Assembly: GCF_000317065.1 (NCBI RefSeq)
Contig: NC_019701.1
Location: 2,075,001 to 2,139,000, forward strand
Source: Pseudanabaena sp. PCC 7367
GTDB taxonomy: Bacteria > Cyanobacteriota > Cyanobacteriia > Pseudanabaenales > Pseudanabaenaceae
Direction of reading: 5' to 3'
Length of the DNA stretch: 64,000 bases
This document shows, piece by piece, positions 9,300 through 17,943 of the stretch (the first letter of the stretch is position 1; each line of letters starts with the position of its first letter). The notes beneath the pieces are model-generated. The model worked only from the letters and a program-made list of their open reading frames with translations. It ran no database searches and was not told the origin of the DNA. Position numbers and translations under genes: made by a program.

Positions 9300-9698
9300 A
9301 TTGGCGATGGTTGGTTAATTTGTTTAGGTTAGATTAGTTAATTGAGATTTTAATTCTGAATCATAATTCTGAATATTGATCCTAATATCGATCTAAGCAC
9401 TGTTCCAAAGCATTATGATTGATGATTGAGTCAGTGGCGATCGCCAACGGATTAAAATATCCAAAGGACAGAAAGGGGTTCTAAAATTAGATAATTTAAA
9501 AGCTTGGTTATATCAATTAATCATTAAGCAATTCAAACTAAGTAGCTTAGATTAATTCATCACTGGCCTGGAATTAAAATCACTGACGCGATTGATTGCC
9601 CATATGCCAGAATTTGCATTAATGACATCGAAATCATCTAGAGCATCAACGGCACAAGTTGCACTTCCCAGCGGAGGTCAAAGCGTGGAGGAAACCCG
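9300..9698. other. Intergenic region; a 33-codon frame overlaps the next start
   Basis: About 400 AT-rich bases. A short frame starting at the ATG at 9604 ends at 9702, overlapping the start codon of the next gene as ATGGTAA. It may be a leader peptide or chance; nothing in its sequence is recognisable. A strong GGAGG lies 6-7 bases before the 9699 ATG. Confidence 0.4.
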
Positions 9699-12512
9699 AT
9701 GGTAACCAGAATATTCCTGTGTGATGAGCGCACTGAGCCCGACATTCGGCTCTATATCAAGGAGGCGATCGAAGATATTGCCCAGGGTGAGCGTTATATC
9801 ATTACCTGGAGTTGCTCTAATGTGCAATCGATTAAGGTGGGGGATAAGGCCTATTTCCAGCGAGTGGGGTTTGCACCAGAGGGTTATTTTGCCCACGGGG
9901 AGGTGGTAGCTGCCGATCGGGAATATCAACTGCGACTCAAATATCCGCGCTACCGCGATCTTTCTGAAGCCTACGACATTGACTTTTATCCAAACAATTT
10001 TCGGGTCTGGGTGGCCTGGGATTCTTGCACCGACTACGATCGCCCCCTGCCGATTGATGACCTGCGCCAAAAATCTCAGTTTCGGGGTGCTTTTTTTGAT
10101 GCGCCCGACAGCGGCGTAGTGTTCAAGGAGCAATATGTACCCCGTCTCGATCGCGCCTGGGATCGCCATTCCCTCAATACTGCCCGCCAGGGTAAAGCGA
10201 TTCGCCTGGTAGATATTTATTATGCCTGGGCTCAAGAAGATGCGCAGCAGGGCTTTAACGAAGAAGCGCTGGATAATTATGCCTTGGCGATCGCCACCCA
10301 GCCTGACTACATTCGCGCTTACATTGGCAGGGGGAATTTATATTACGGGCTCAATGAATATGACAATGCGATCGCTGATTACAGTGCGGCAACGGCAATT
10401 CGCTCCAAGCTGGCTAAAATCGCTTTCTATCAACGGGGGCTCACCTACGCCAAATTAGGGCAGCAAGAAAAGGCGGCGGCTGACTATAACGAAGCGTTGC
10501 AGATTGATTTTGAATATCCAGAAGCGCATTTTGGGTTGGCAAATAGCTTGTTTAAGCTGAAGGAATTTGAAAAATCAGTGGCCAGCTATACCCAGGCGCT
10601 GAATTTTAATCCCGATCAGATCCAGGCCTATTATCGGCGCGGCCGCTGTTATTTTGTGCTCAAGCAGTTAAACAAAGCGATCGCAGACTATACCGAGGCG
10701 ATCGTCCTCAAGCCCGACTATGCCGATGCTTTCTATTATCGAGCCGTGGCCTATTCGCAACCGGAACTTGGTCAAGACCGGCAGGCAATCAATGATCTAG
10801 AAAAAGCCGCCCAACTCTATCGGGAGCAAAGCCGCCTCGATCGCTACGATCGCGCCGCTGATTTGCTGGAAACGATCGCCATCACGGCCAAAGAAAAAGC
10901 CCAACAAAAGGCTCAAGCTGCCCAGTCGGATTTATCAGCGCCATCAACGAGTTCCAGTAAGCAGGCCACTGATTCAGAAATGAGACGATCAACCCGGCCA
11001 ACTCAACCACCTCAATCTACAACTACGGCCAATCCTGCTCAAAGGGTGACTAATGCGCCCAATACACCCAGTGCACCCAGTACACCGAGTCGATCGAACC
11101 GCGATCGCAGTGAAAATGACGAAAATCGACGTACCTCTAGAACCACTGGTATTAATAGAGTTGACGATCGCCCTGCCCAACCAGAGCCTCGCGTTGTGCC
11201 CCAGGCAAATGCCGAAGCTGACTTAGCTGCCAGTGTAGACAAGATCGAGCCAGAGATTACGGCAACCGCATATACCCCCGCTTCACCAGAGGAGGTTTGG
11301 GGAGATGAAAGTGAAACAGGTGAACAGGGTGAGGTTACAGCAACCGCAGGTTCAGATTCGCAGACCAATGTCACCGATCGAGATGCATTTAGCGCACAAG
11401 GAACAGACTTGTTCAGCGATCGGCTTGCCCAAATGGATGCTAAGCCAGATCGGGTTGAGCCAGATACTGCCGAAGTGCAATCAGAAGTGCAATCAGAAGT
11501 GCAATTAACTGATGCGGGGTTAGCTAAGGCTATTAATCAGAATGTGCCAGATTCAAAAGATTCAGGTGATTCATCAGATCCAGCAGCTCAGCTAGAGAAT
11601 CAGCCAAATCCAACTGAGGCGATCGCCATGCCTGCCAGCGGTGGCCTTGAAACTGATAATGAGAGCGATCCAGAACCCTGGTCATTAGCGCAATCAGATG
11701 CAGATGAGTTAGAAGATCAAGAGCAATCCAATGAATTTGCCTGGCTAGAGCAAGAGCTAACCGTTGGTGCGGATAATATCGCTACGCCATCCCAAGCGGT
11801 GGATGAACAGATTGAAGATCGATCGGATTATTTAGCTGATTATTTGACCGATGGCAATGATGCTCAAAGCACCTCTACGGCAGAGCAAACTGTCAAAGGT
11901 AAGAGCGATCGGCCAATTACTAACAGCTATGCTTCCCAAACTGATTCAGCGCCAGAGCTAGCCCAGCAAAATAAACCAAGTGAAAATATTGCAAATCCTG
12001 AGCCAATAGCCGCGATCGCACCGGAAGTTACGCAGCCCGATGAAGCGATCGAAGTAACACCAATTGAAGTAACTAAAACAAAGCCAGCAACAACTCCTGC
12101 TCCTGCCCCTGCTAGGCGGATTGAATTTGCCGACTTTGCCGATGAATTGCCAATCAAAACCGGCAACTATGATGCGATCGAACGGGCGGCTTTGGTAATC
12201 ATCACCAGCCAATATATTCGGGATGGTTGGTCGGTGCGATCGGTGGAAAAAAGTAAGCGCGGCTATGATCTAGCTTGCCGTAAAGATGGCATCCGCGAGG
12301 ATGTTTCGGTGCGGGGTGTGGCTGGACGGAATCCCACCTTTGAGCTGAATTCCGATGAGATTAGGGAAGCGGAATATAATGATAATTTTGTGTTGTGGGT
12401 GGTAAGTTCAGCCCTGGGGAACTATGCCTGTCAACGCTGGTCGGGTAGTGAGATTCTGGTGGACTTTGATCTTAAACCAATGAGTTTTGTGGCCAAACCA
12501 AAGACGGAATAG
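9699..12512 (+). CDS. EVE-like / TPR / disordered / DUF3883-like multidomain protein
   Basis: 937 residues in four parts. Residues ~15-155 resemble an EVE/PUA-like domain (WSCSNVQSIKVGDKAYFQRVG, EGYFAHGEVV, a late SGVVFKEQYVPRLDRAW). Residues ~165-400 are tetratricopeptide repeats (YIRAYIGRGNLYYGLNEYDNAIADYS and five or more like it). Residues ~400-810 are low-complexity Ser/Thr/Glu/Asp/Pro sequence. Residues ~820-935 resemble the DUF3883 (NO VEIN C-terminal) fold, with ERAALVIITSQYIRDGWSV and GYDLACRK. DUF3883 proteins usually have a nuclease-like VEVKG; here it is VSVRG (S870, R872), so catalysis is doubtful although D857 is kept. EVE domains read modified bases. A role in sensing modified nucleic acid is inference. 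It has a strong GGAGG ribosome-binding site. Confidence 0.7.
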   Translation: MVTRIFLCDERTEPDIRLYIKEAIEDIAQGERYIITWSCSNVQSIKVGDKAYFQRVGFAPEGYFAHGEVVAADREYQLRLKYPRYRDLSEAYDIDFYPNNFRVWVAWDSCTDYDRPLPIDDLRQKSQFRGAFFDAPDSGVVFKEQYVPRLDRAWDRHSLNTARQGKAIRLVDIYYAWAQEDAQQGFNEEALDNYALAIATQPDYIRAYIGRGNLYYGLNEYDNAIADYSAATAIRSKLAKIAFYQRGLTYAKLGQQEKAAADYNEALQIDFEYPEAHFGLANSLFKLKEFEKSVASYTQALNFNPDQIQAYYRRGRCYFVLKQLNKAIADYTEAIVLKPDYADAFYYRAVAYSQPELGQDRQAINDLEKAAQLYREQSRLDRYDRAADLLETIAITAKEKAQQKAQAAQSDLSAPSTSSSKQATDSEMRRSTRPTQPPQSTTTANPAQRVTNAPNTPSAPSTPSRSNRDRSENDENRRTSRTTGINRVDDRPAQPEPRVVPQANAEADLAASVDKIEPEITATAYTPASPEEVWGDESETGEQGEVTATAGSDSQTNVTDRDAFSAQGTDLFSDRLAQMDAKPDRVEPDTAEVQSEVQSEVQLTDAGLAKAINQNVPDSKDSGDSSDPAAQLENQPNPTEAIAMPASGGLETDNESDPEPWSLAQSDADELEDQEQSNEFAWLEQELTVGADNIATPSQAVDEQIEDRSDYLADYLTDGNDAQSTSTAEQTVKGKSDRPITNSYASQTDSAPELAQQNKPSENIANPEPIAAIAPEVTQPDEAIEVTPIEVTKTKPATTPAPAPARRIEFADFADELPIKTGNYDAIERAALVIITSQYIRDGWSVRSVEKSKRGYDLACRKDGIREDVSVRGVAGRNPTFELNSDEIREAEYNDNFVLWVVSSALGNYACQRWSGSEILVDFDLKPMSFVAKPKTE

Positions 12513-12613
12513 CTAGTTGGAATTGAGCTACAGGCGATCGCCAAACATCAGTGTAAACACCAGTAAACATTAGTAAGCTCAGCAATCGCCATGATTTAGG
12601 TATTGAGTGGTTC

Positions 12614-14155
12614 CTATGGTGCGATCGTAAAATCTGCATCACAAACCTTGCGCGCTCTGGTTAACTCTGGTTCCTGCCAGGCGAAGGCAAAATGTGAGAT
12701 CGAATTGACCTGCGGCGTGGCCTGACGGATCGCCACCATTTGTTTTTCCAAAGAAGGGCGATTGGGTAAATCTTGCCCCCACAGGCCAGCTAATACGGGA
12801 CTGACCTTAGTGCTACTTGGCGCAAGTTGTAGCACTCGCTTGACCTGATCGACAATGCAATCAGCACGCCCACATACCGCATAGGACATGGGATGCCATT
12901 CGATCGAGGCGGGGAAACTATGCCAGGGTTGCAAGCGAGAATCAAAGCCACTGCGCAAGGGGCGATTGCCCTCTGGGAAGAACACTGCTCCGGCGGGAAT
13001 ACCCTGCGCTTGAACTGGTTCGGTGGCTGCCAGCAAATGGAACACCACACCACTGAACGCATGGGAAACACTCAATCGCCATAGTTCGCGTTGCAGGCCA
13101 GGTTGGAGCGATGCGGCGCTGGGATTTTCTGCTTTGCTGGGGCTGCTGCCCTGCCAGAGTGGTTCTTTCTCATTGGGATATTGACCCTGCACGGTCACCA
13201 CATCATTCACGCTGATATAGCCTTTGTCCAGAAAGCGACGCATTAATTCGCGGCCTTGATTATTGCTTGCTCGCTGCAAAAAAGCCTGTTGCGAAGCAGT
13301 GCCATAGATCCACATATCGCGCACATTACTGACGATCGATTTATCGCCAATTCCCTGCTTGTAGCGCACATAGTCAAACAGCACCCCATCGGGATTCCGT
13401 TTCAGCACCTCGGCCAACAATACTTGCATGTCATACCTGGCGATCGGGTTGTAGGGGTCAATGAAGGCCTGATCGGTGGTGGCAGTAGTACCGGTAATAT
13501 TTTTAAGATTGGCTTCACCAATTTCCTGGGTGGTTTGCCCCTGATGATTGCGAGCTAAGACCTGCTGGCGATCGCTGCGTTGCGAATAGGAATAGCCATA
13601 GTTGAGGGTAAACAGCCAGGCATAAACCTTCAAGCCACGTTTTTGACCCTTTTCGATCGCTAAGGCAAATAAATCGGCGTTTTCCTGACCTTCTCCCCAC
13701 ACCACCGACGGCCAAACGGTGGGATTATCAGCAACCGGCAACAACACCTGACCATCGGAAAACACTTCCACATACACCTGGTTATAGCCTTGATCTACCA
13801 GTCGATCCATCAATGCATCCATCGCACCTGGGCGTAAATCACAGGGATAGAGCCGGAGCCAGATCGCCTGGGTTTGTGGCCAATTTTGATTGCGACATTG
13901 CTTTAAATATTGGGCATGTTGCTTAACTAGGGCTTGATATTGCTGCTCTGCGGCGGGGTCACCGTTGGCGATCGCCCGTTGTAATAGCTCGCGCTTTTGG
14001 GCTGCTTGGTCGGGATTGAGTTGGCAAAATGCGCCCAGTTGATTGGGGCTAAGGGCTTGGGCAGTGGGGGAAAAGAATTGCCCAGCACTATTGATCAAAA
14101 GTACGCTAACGAAGGCGATCGCGGCAAGAGTAGGCTTAAAGCGAAGATGAACCAT
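12614..14155 (-). CDS. Secreted family 10 glycosyl hydrolase-like protein (GHL10/DUF187 type)
   Basis: About 513 residues from the ATG at 14155; a TTG five codons upstream is also open. The signal peptide (VHLRFKPTLAAIAFVSVLL...AQA) precedes a helical linker, then a TIM-barrel catalytic-like domain: IWLRLYPCDLRPGAMDALMDRLVDQGYNQVYVEVFSDG, RGLKVYAWLFTLNYGY, FIDPYNPIARYDMQ and DGVLFDYVRYK. These match the GHL10 family, which acts on extracellular or cell-wall polysaccharides. The substrate cannot be told. It is convergent with the 937-residue gene. Confidence 0.85.
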   Translation of the reverse strand: MVHLRFKPTLAAIAFVSVLLINSAGQFFSPTAQALSPNQLGAFCQLNPDQAAQKRELLQRAIANGDPAAEQQYQALVKQHAQYLKQCRNQNWPQTQAIWLRLYPCDLRPGAMDALMDRLVDQGYNQVYVEVFSDGQVLLPVADNPTVWPSVVWGEGQENADLFALAIEKGQKRGLKVYAWLFTLNYGYSYSQRSDRQQVLARNHQGQTTQEIGEANLKNITGTTATTDQAFIDPYNPIARYDMQVLLAEVLKRNPDGVLFDYVRYKQGIGDKSIVSNVRDMWIYGTASQQAFLQRASNNQGRELMRRFLDKGYISVNDVVTVQGQYPNEKEPLWQGSSPSKAENPSAASLQPGLQRELWRLSVSHAFSGVVFHLLAATEPVQAQGIPAGAVFFPEGNRPLRSGFDSRLQPWHSFPASIEWHPMSYAVCGRADCIVDQVKRVLQLAPSSTKVSPVLAGLWGQDLPNRPSLEKQMVAIRQATPQVNSISHFAFAWQEPELTRARKVCDADFTIAP

Positions 14156-14504
14156 GAAGTCTAGCGGCAATTAGAGTGGCAATGGTGAGGATTGAGAAAT
14201 AAAAGTGAACTATTTGATTATTTGAGAATATTTGGGGCAAACAGGCGCAACGATCGAATTGCATTGATCCTGCTAGTGCTTACTAGTGCTTATGATGTGG
14301 ATCAGTGAAATTATGTGCAATTATGTGCCATTTCGGTATTCAGTATTCAGTATTCAATATCAATATATGGTAGCTGTTGATCGCGGATTTGAGTCAAGTT
14401 GGGGCGATCGCTAGCAGTGATAGATATTTAGATTTCATTGCTGAATCACTATATGATCAAGATACGATCGCATAAATGGCAAATTATGAGCCATAAAGGA
14501 AATA

Positions 14505-14684
14505 ATGCCTATGTCTAGAATGGCTAGAAATAACAAGCTTGGCTCAGAAAAGCGGCCAATCCTGATTAATAAATCCAGAAAAAATCAGACTAAATATTTG
14601 GCTTTGTTTTTGTGGGGGCTGGCGGTGGTGATGATGCCCCTGGCGGCGATCAGTCCGGTGTTTTATCTGTTGAAGTTGTTCTAA
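14505..14684 (+). CDS. Small single-pass membrane protein (59 residues), unrecognised
   Basis: An ATG at 14505 (second ATG at 14511) follows an AAGGA ribosome-binding site by six bases. The product has a basic polar N-terminal half (about 30 residues rich in Arg, Lys and Asn) and one strong hydrophobic helix (LALFLWGLAVVMMPLAAISPVFYLL), ending KLF. The charge pattern suggests the N-terminus stays in the cytoplasm. I do not recognise a family. Good start signal and sharp topology argue that it is real. Confidence 0.5.
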   Translation: MPMSRMARNNKLGSEKRPILINKSRKNQTKYLALFLWGLAVVMMPLAAISPVFYLLKLF

Positions 14685-14860
14685 CTTCAAAGGCACTTAC
14701 AAGATTGAAATCATGCTTTCGTTACCTAAATTATTTAAGTAAAGTTGAAAATTCTCTGGAAACGCCTGTGTAAATATCTGTAAATATCTGTGAATATGAT
14801 GTAGCCTTAAGTTAATGCACTTTATAAAAGCTATAGACTTTATTGACGAAATTCACACAC

Positions 14861-15097
14861 TGACCTTCCCCCCAAAGTGGCCCCCCAAAAGTGGACAGTT
14901 AGTTTAAGCGGTTTGTTCTAGAGCAAACCATATGCTGAGGGTATGCGCTGCCCCAGAGCAGCCGCTAAAGCCGTCAATCCTAATCCTAATTGAGTACGCA
15001 GATGTTCAGATGTTCAGATGTTCAGCCATCGACCAACCTACTGCCCGTCTAGAGAGCAGGTCAATTGCGGAGTGTCCATTTTTTCGAGACAGGGTCA
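14861..15097. mobile_element. Degenerate insertion-sequence remnant or MITE-like element
   Basis: The segment starts TGACC and ends GGTCA. The two ends share an inverted AAAA-TGGACA core (AAAAGTGGACAG inward on the left; AAAAAATGGACACTCC on the reversed right end), a pattern seen at the tips of IS3/IS481-like elements. It has no intact transposase. Near 15001-15025 atgttcag is repeated three times. The right end lies only two bases beyond the stop codon of the Hpt gene. No clear target duplication is seen. Confidence 0.4.
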
Positions 15098-15099
15098 AT

Positions 15100-16236
15100 T
15101 TAACCGATCTCACATTCCGCCAGCTTCGCCATAAACGCCTCCACCTGGCCACGCAACTCATCCGCATTAGAATCCTTGGCCTTATCCCAGGCCGCTAACC
15201 ACACTGGGGCTGGCAAATGGCCTTCTGGAGCTACATTACGATCGAACGCCACATCCGCAGTCCTGATCCAAGAACCACGGGTACGCCAACCGAGGCGATC
15301 GCCAAAATCCTTCCAGCTCTGGGTCGCCTTATCTTCTTCGACCACCGCGCCAAAAATACTACTGATATCATCATCCGCCGAGGTAGATGCCGCCACCGTC
15401 TCTGGTGGTAGCAATTGCCGCAGTTGCTCCGATGCCTTAATTTGATCCGCCTTCTGAGCCAACACAAGCTCCTGGGCTTGCTTCACCTCTTTAATTACGA
15501 TCGGTGCCAGGGCGCGATAGGAATTATTTTGATTACTCACCGCTCCTTTGACAGCCTGGACTGTCTCTCGCCATTGCTTCAGCTCAAATTGCTCACCAGC
15601 CTTATAGAGTTGATCGCAGATTGCTTGCAGATTTTGCCGACTGGTGGGGCGATCGGGTTGTTTGAAGAGTTGCAACATATCCCGCAACTTCATTGGCACA
15701 TCGGTTTGGAAGAACATCGCCATTGCCCTGGCCTCATCCGAGCTTTTGCCCATTGGCGCTGTGGCCATCGTTTGTTTAGGCATAGTGGCAGTAGCGGCAG
15801 CAACCGGTTGTTCAACTTCCCTTGCTTCCAACCGAGCGCGTAGCTTCTTAAAAATCGGCTCCGCATCCGCCAGAATCGAATCACCCACCTCCTGACTCAG
15901 GCCATAGGGGCCCTGGAGTTGATCTAATAAATCCTGCAACTTATCAAAGGCGCTAAGAAATAGGGTTTGCAGATCTTGATCCACATTCATATTTTTGGTG
16001 TCGCGCAGCACCTTAAAATAATCTTCCAGGTTATGGGCAGTACGTTGCACACTGCCGATCCCCAGCATCGCTGCCCCCCCTTTGATTGAATGGGCAGCCC
16101 GAAACACCTCGTTGATCGCTTCCGGATCAGACATCATATCCTGAATATTCAGCAACCCCTGTTCGATCGTATTCAGGTGATCACGGGCTTCTTCAATGAA
16201 GTAACCCATTATCTGCTTTTGCTTTTCTGGATCCAT
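15100..16236 (-). CDS. Hpt phosphotransfer protein carrying the C-terminal half of a GUN4 domain
   Basis: 378 residues. Residues 1-105 are a histidine phosphotransfer domain with AAHSIKGGAAMLG; His49 is the expected phosphoacceptor. A linker and an all-helical middle region (about 165-275) follow, which I do not recognise. Residues ~306-342 (SWKDFGDRLGWRTRGSW ... APEGHLP) match the second half of the GUN4 porphyrin-binding domain. The first half is absent here but ends the upstream protein, 85 bp away. There is no kinase or receiver domain, so a partner histidine kinase must act in trans. The pair is probably co-transcribed and may work as a complex; this is inference. Confidence 0.82.
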   Translation of the reverse strand: MDPEKQKQIMGYFIEEARDHLNTIEQGLLNIQDMMSDPEAINEVFRAAHSIKGGAAMLGIGSVQRTAHNLEDYFKVLRDTKNMNVDQDLQTLFLSAFDKLQDLLDQLQGPYGLSQEVGDSILADAEPIFKKLRARLEAREVEQPVAAATATMPKQTMATAPMGKSSDEARAMAMFFQTDVPMKLRDMLQLFKQPDRPTSRQNLQAICDQLYKAGEQFELKQWRETVQAVKGAVSNQNNSYRALAPIVIKEVKQAQELVLAQKADQIKASEQLRQLLPPETVAASTSADDDISSIFGAVVEEDKATQSWKDFGDRLGWRTRGSWIRTADVAFDRNVAPEGHLPAPVWLAAWDKAKDSNADELRGQVEAFMAKLAECEIG

Positions 16237-16321
16237 GGTGCAGCCCTCGACTAGCTTGGTAATTTGGCGATATTCTGGCGATCGAACTTAAGATACTTAA
16301 GATTTAGAAGATTTATGAGTA

Positions 16322-16939
16322 TTAGCCTTTATTAGCCTGGAAACTCTTATAGGCACTGCTTTGGACACTGAACCCAAACCGTCCCTGGCTGTAGCCGCGC
16401 CACAGCTGATCGATCGTTTGGAGATCCTGGCATGGCAATTGACTAATATCATCCGGTGAGAGATAGCTGCCTTTATTTTTATGCAAAGCCAGACACATCA
16501 CATTCCAGGTTTCTTGGTTTGCTTCTTGCCAATTACCATCCATGAGTAAATCCTTGAGGCGAGAATAGTCTACCCCTGCCGCAGAAGGCAGTTTGGTCGG
16601 CGTGGCCGTTGGCGTTGAAACTGGTTCAGCAGGGACAGATACGGGAGCGATCGCCCCTGTTGGCGCAGGTGCAGGGCGTTTAAACTTCAGCGTCATAGCG
16701 CCACTAGCTGCACCATCACCTAGCAAAACAAGCTGCCCCTCAGCCGTAATTCTAACCGCGACCGCGATCTCATCTAGTTGCAGATCGCCATTACTGCCAG
16801 CACTTTGGCCAATTTGCTCAACCAGACTAACCAGATGAGCAAGATTTTGTTTTAATACCTGGGCATCAATACTGCTTACCTCTGGCTGATCATTAGCGTT
16901 GTTGAGGCTGGTTTGGATCAAAAATTCTTCGCTTTGCAT
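16322..16939 (-). CDS. Protein ending in the N-terminal half of a GUN4 domain
   Basis: 205 residues. Residues ~50-90 (LQLDEIAVAVRITAEGQLVL...MTLKFKR) vaguely resemble the small Pepco/trypsin-co-occurring domain. A Pro/Ala/Thr linker (about 90-120) leads to residues 122-200: GVDYSRLKDLLMDGNWQEAN, LPCQDLQTIDQLW and GRFGFSVQ, which match the first half of GUN4. The protein stops at QANKG, where GUN4 would continue with its W-x-x-(F)G-x-x-(I/L)GW segment; that segment is at the end of the next protein. GUN4 binds protoporphyrins and stimulates Mg-chelatase, but GUN4-like domains also occur in signalling proteins. Translation is probably sequential from this gene into the Hpt gene. Confidence 0.78.
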   Translation of the reverse strand: MQSEEFLIQTSLNNANDQPEVSSIDAQVLKQNLAHLVSLVEQIGQSAGSNGDLQLDEIAVAVRITAEGQLVLLGDGAASGAMTLKFKRPAPAPTGAIAPVSVPAEPVSTPTATPTKLPSAAGVDYSRLKDLLMDGNWQEANQETWNVMCLALHKNKGSYLSPDDISQLPCQDLQTIDQLWRGYSQGRFGFSVQSSAYKSFQANKG

Positions 16940-17943
16940 GACTTACTCTGCTAGTAGGTTTGGGTTAGTCCTGGGGGGCGTAATACCACAATACATTTAG
17001 AGTGAATTAATCTAGTATTGAGGATCTCTTAGAACTAGCTTTTGAATTATTCAAGTCAAATTAAGCCTTAAGTCTAAATCTGCATTTCGATCGCCAGGAT
17101 GCAAGTCCTCAACTTCGATCGATTTAGCCTAGCAATTCAACTTAGATAAACTTAGATAATTAGATAACTTAGGATATTCAAGATAGATTTAGGTTGGCAA
17201 CTATTGCAGATGCCAGAAGTAACAGAAATACCTGCTAATCACCACTTTGTGCATAATTGGCCACCCGATTAAGGCAATGACTAGGGCAATTAATAATTCA
17301 ATTGATAAATAGCGACTAGATTATAGTTGTAATCGCTTTAATTTAGATTAGTCAATAATCAAATTCAATCAATTATTGATGAGATTTTAGCAGCGATCGC
17401 AAATTTTAGCGTCGCGCTAATGTACTGTTTGTTGGTTTGCATGATTTAGCTGACTGCCCCCCTTTTCTTATCTCTAACTTCTCTAACTCACGTTAATTAA
17501 GTAAACTAGTTAATTAGCCAGGTTAACAACCAACCTGATTAAACTGGTAACAATGAATTAAGTAAATTAGACTTATTACTTAACTTATACTTTTTATACT
17601 TTAGGTATCTAATAGGTGTCTAAATTACTGTCTTATTAGCTATCTAAGTTGCGATTGCGATCGTGATCAGCCCTTGACAGCAATGCATTTGGGCAAATCG
17701 ATCGCCCTGATTATTCATTTTATTCAGGTGTATGTTCAGTAATTACGAATCTCACCTGTTGGGCAACTATTGCTAAACTATTAATCCGATGATCCTCGTG
17801 GCCTGAATTTACTCAAAATCAACCCAGAATCATCATACCCATTCACACAAGCCCAGATAACTAACTCCTGTAAGTAGAAGCGTTGAGTTTTAGTTGCATA
17901 ATGCACTGCTCAATGTCTTTTAATTTATCGCACATAAAGCACT
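16940..17943. other. Long intergenic region, no gene seen
   Basis: About 1 kb of AT-rich DNA between divergent genes, so both promoters are here. Only very short frames occur (under 20 codons, for example near 17682). No tRNA-like or strong hairpin structure is visible. Confidence 0.55.

Noticed and set aside
9604-9702. 33-codon leader frame overlapping the start of the 937-residue gene
   Set aside because: The ATGGTAA overlap is attractive but there is no supporting ribosome site or recognisable peptide; mentioned only under the gap.
15415-15843. 142-codon frame antisense to the Hpt gene
   Set aside because: It is the shadow of a strongly supported gene on the other strand.
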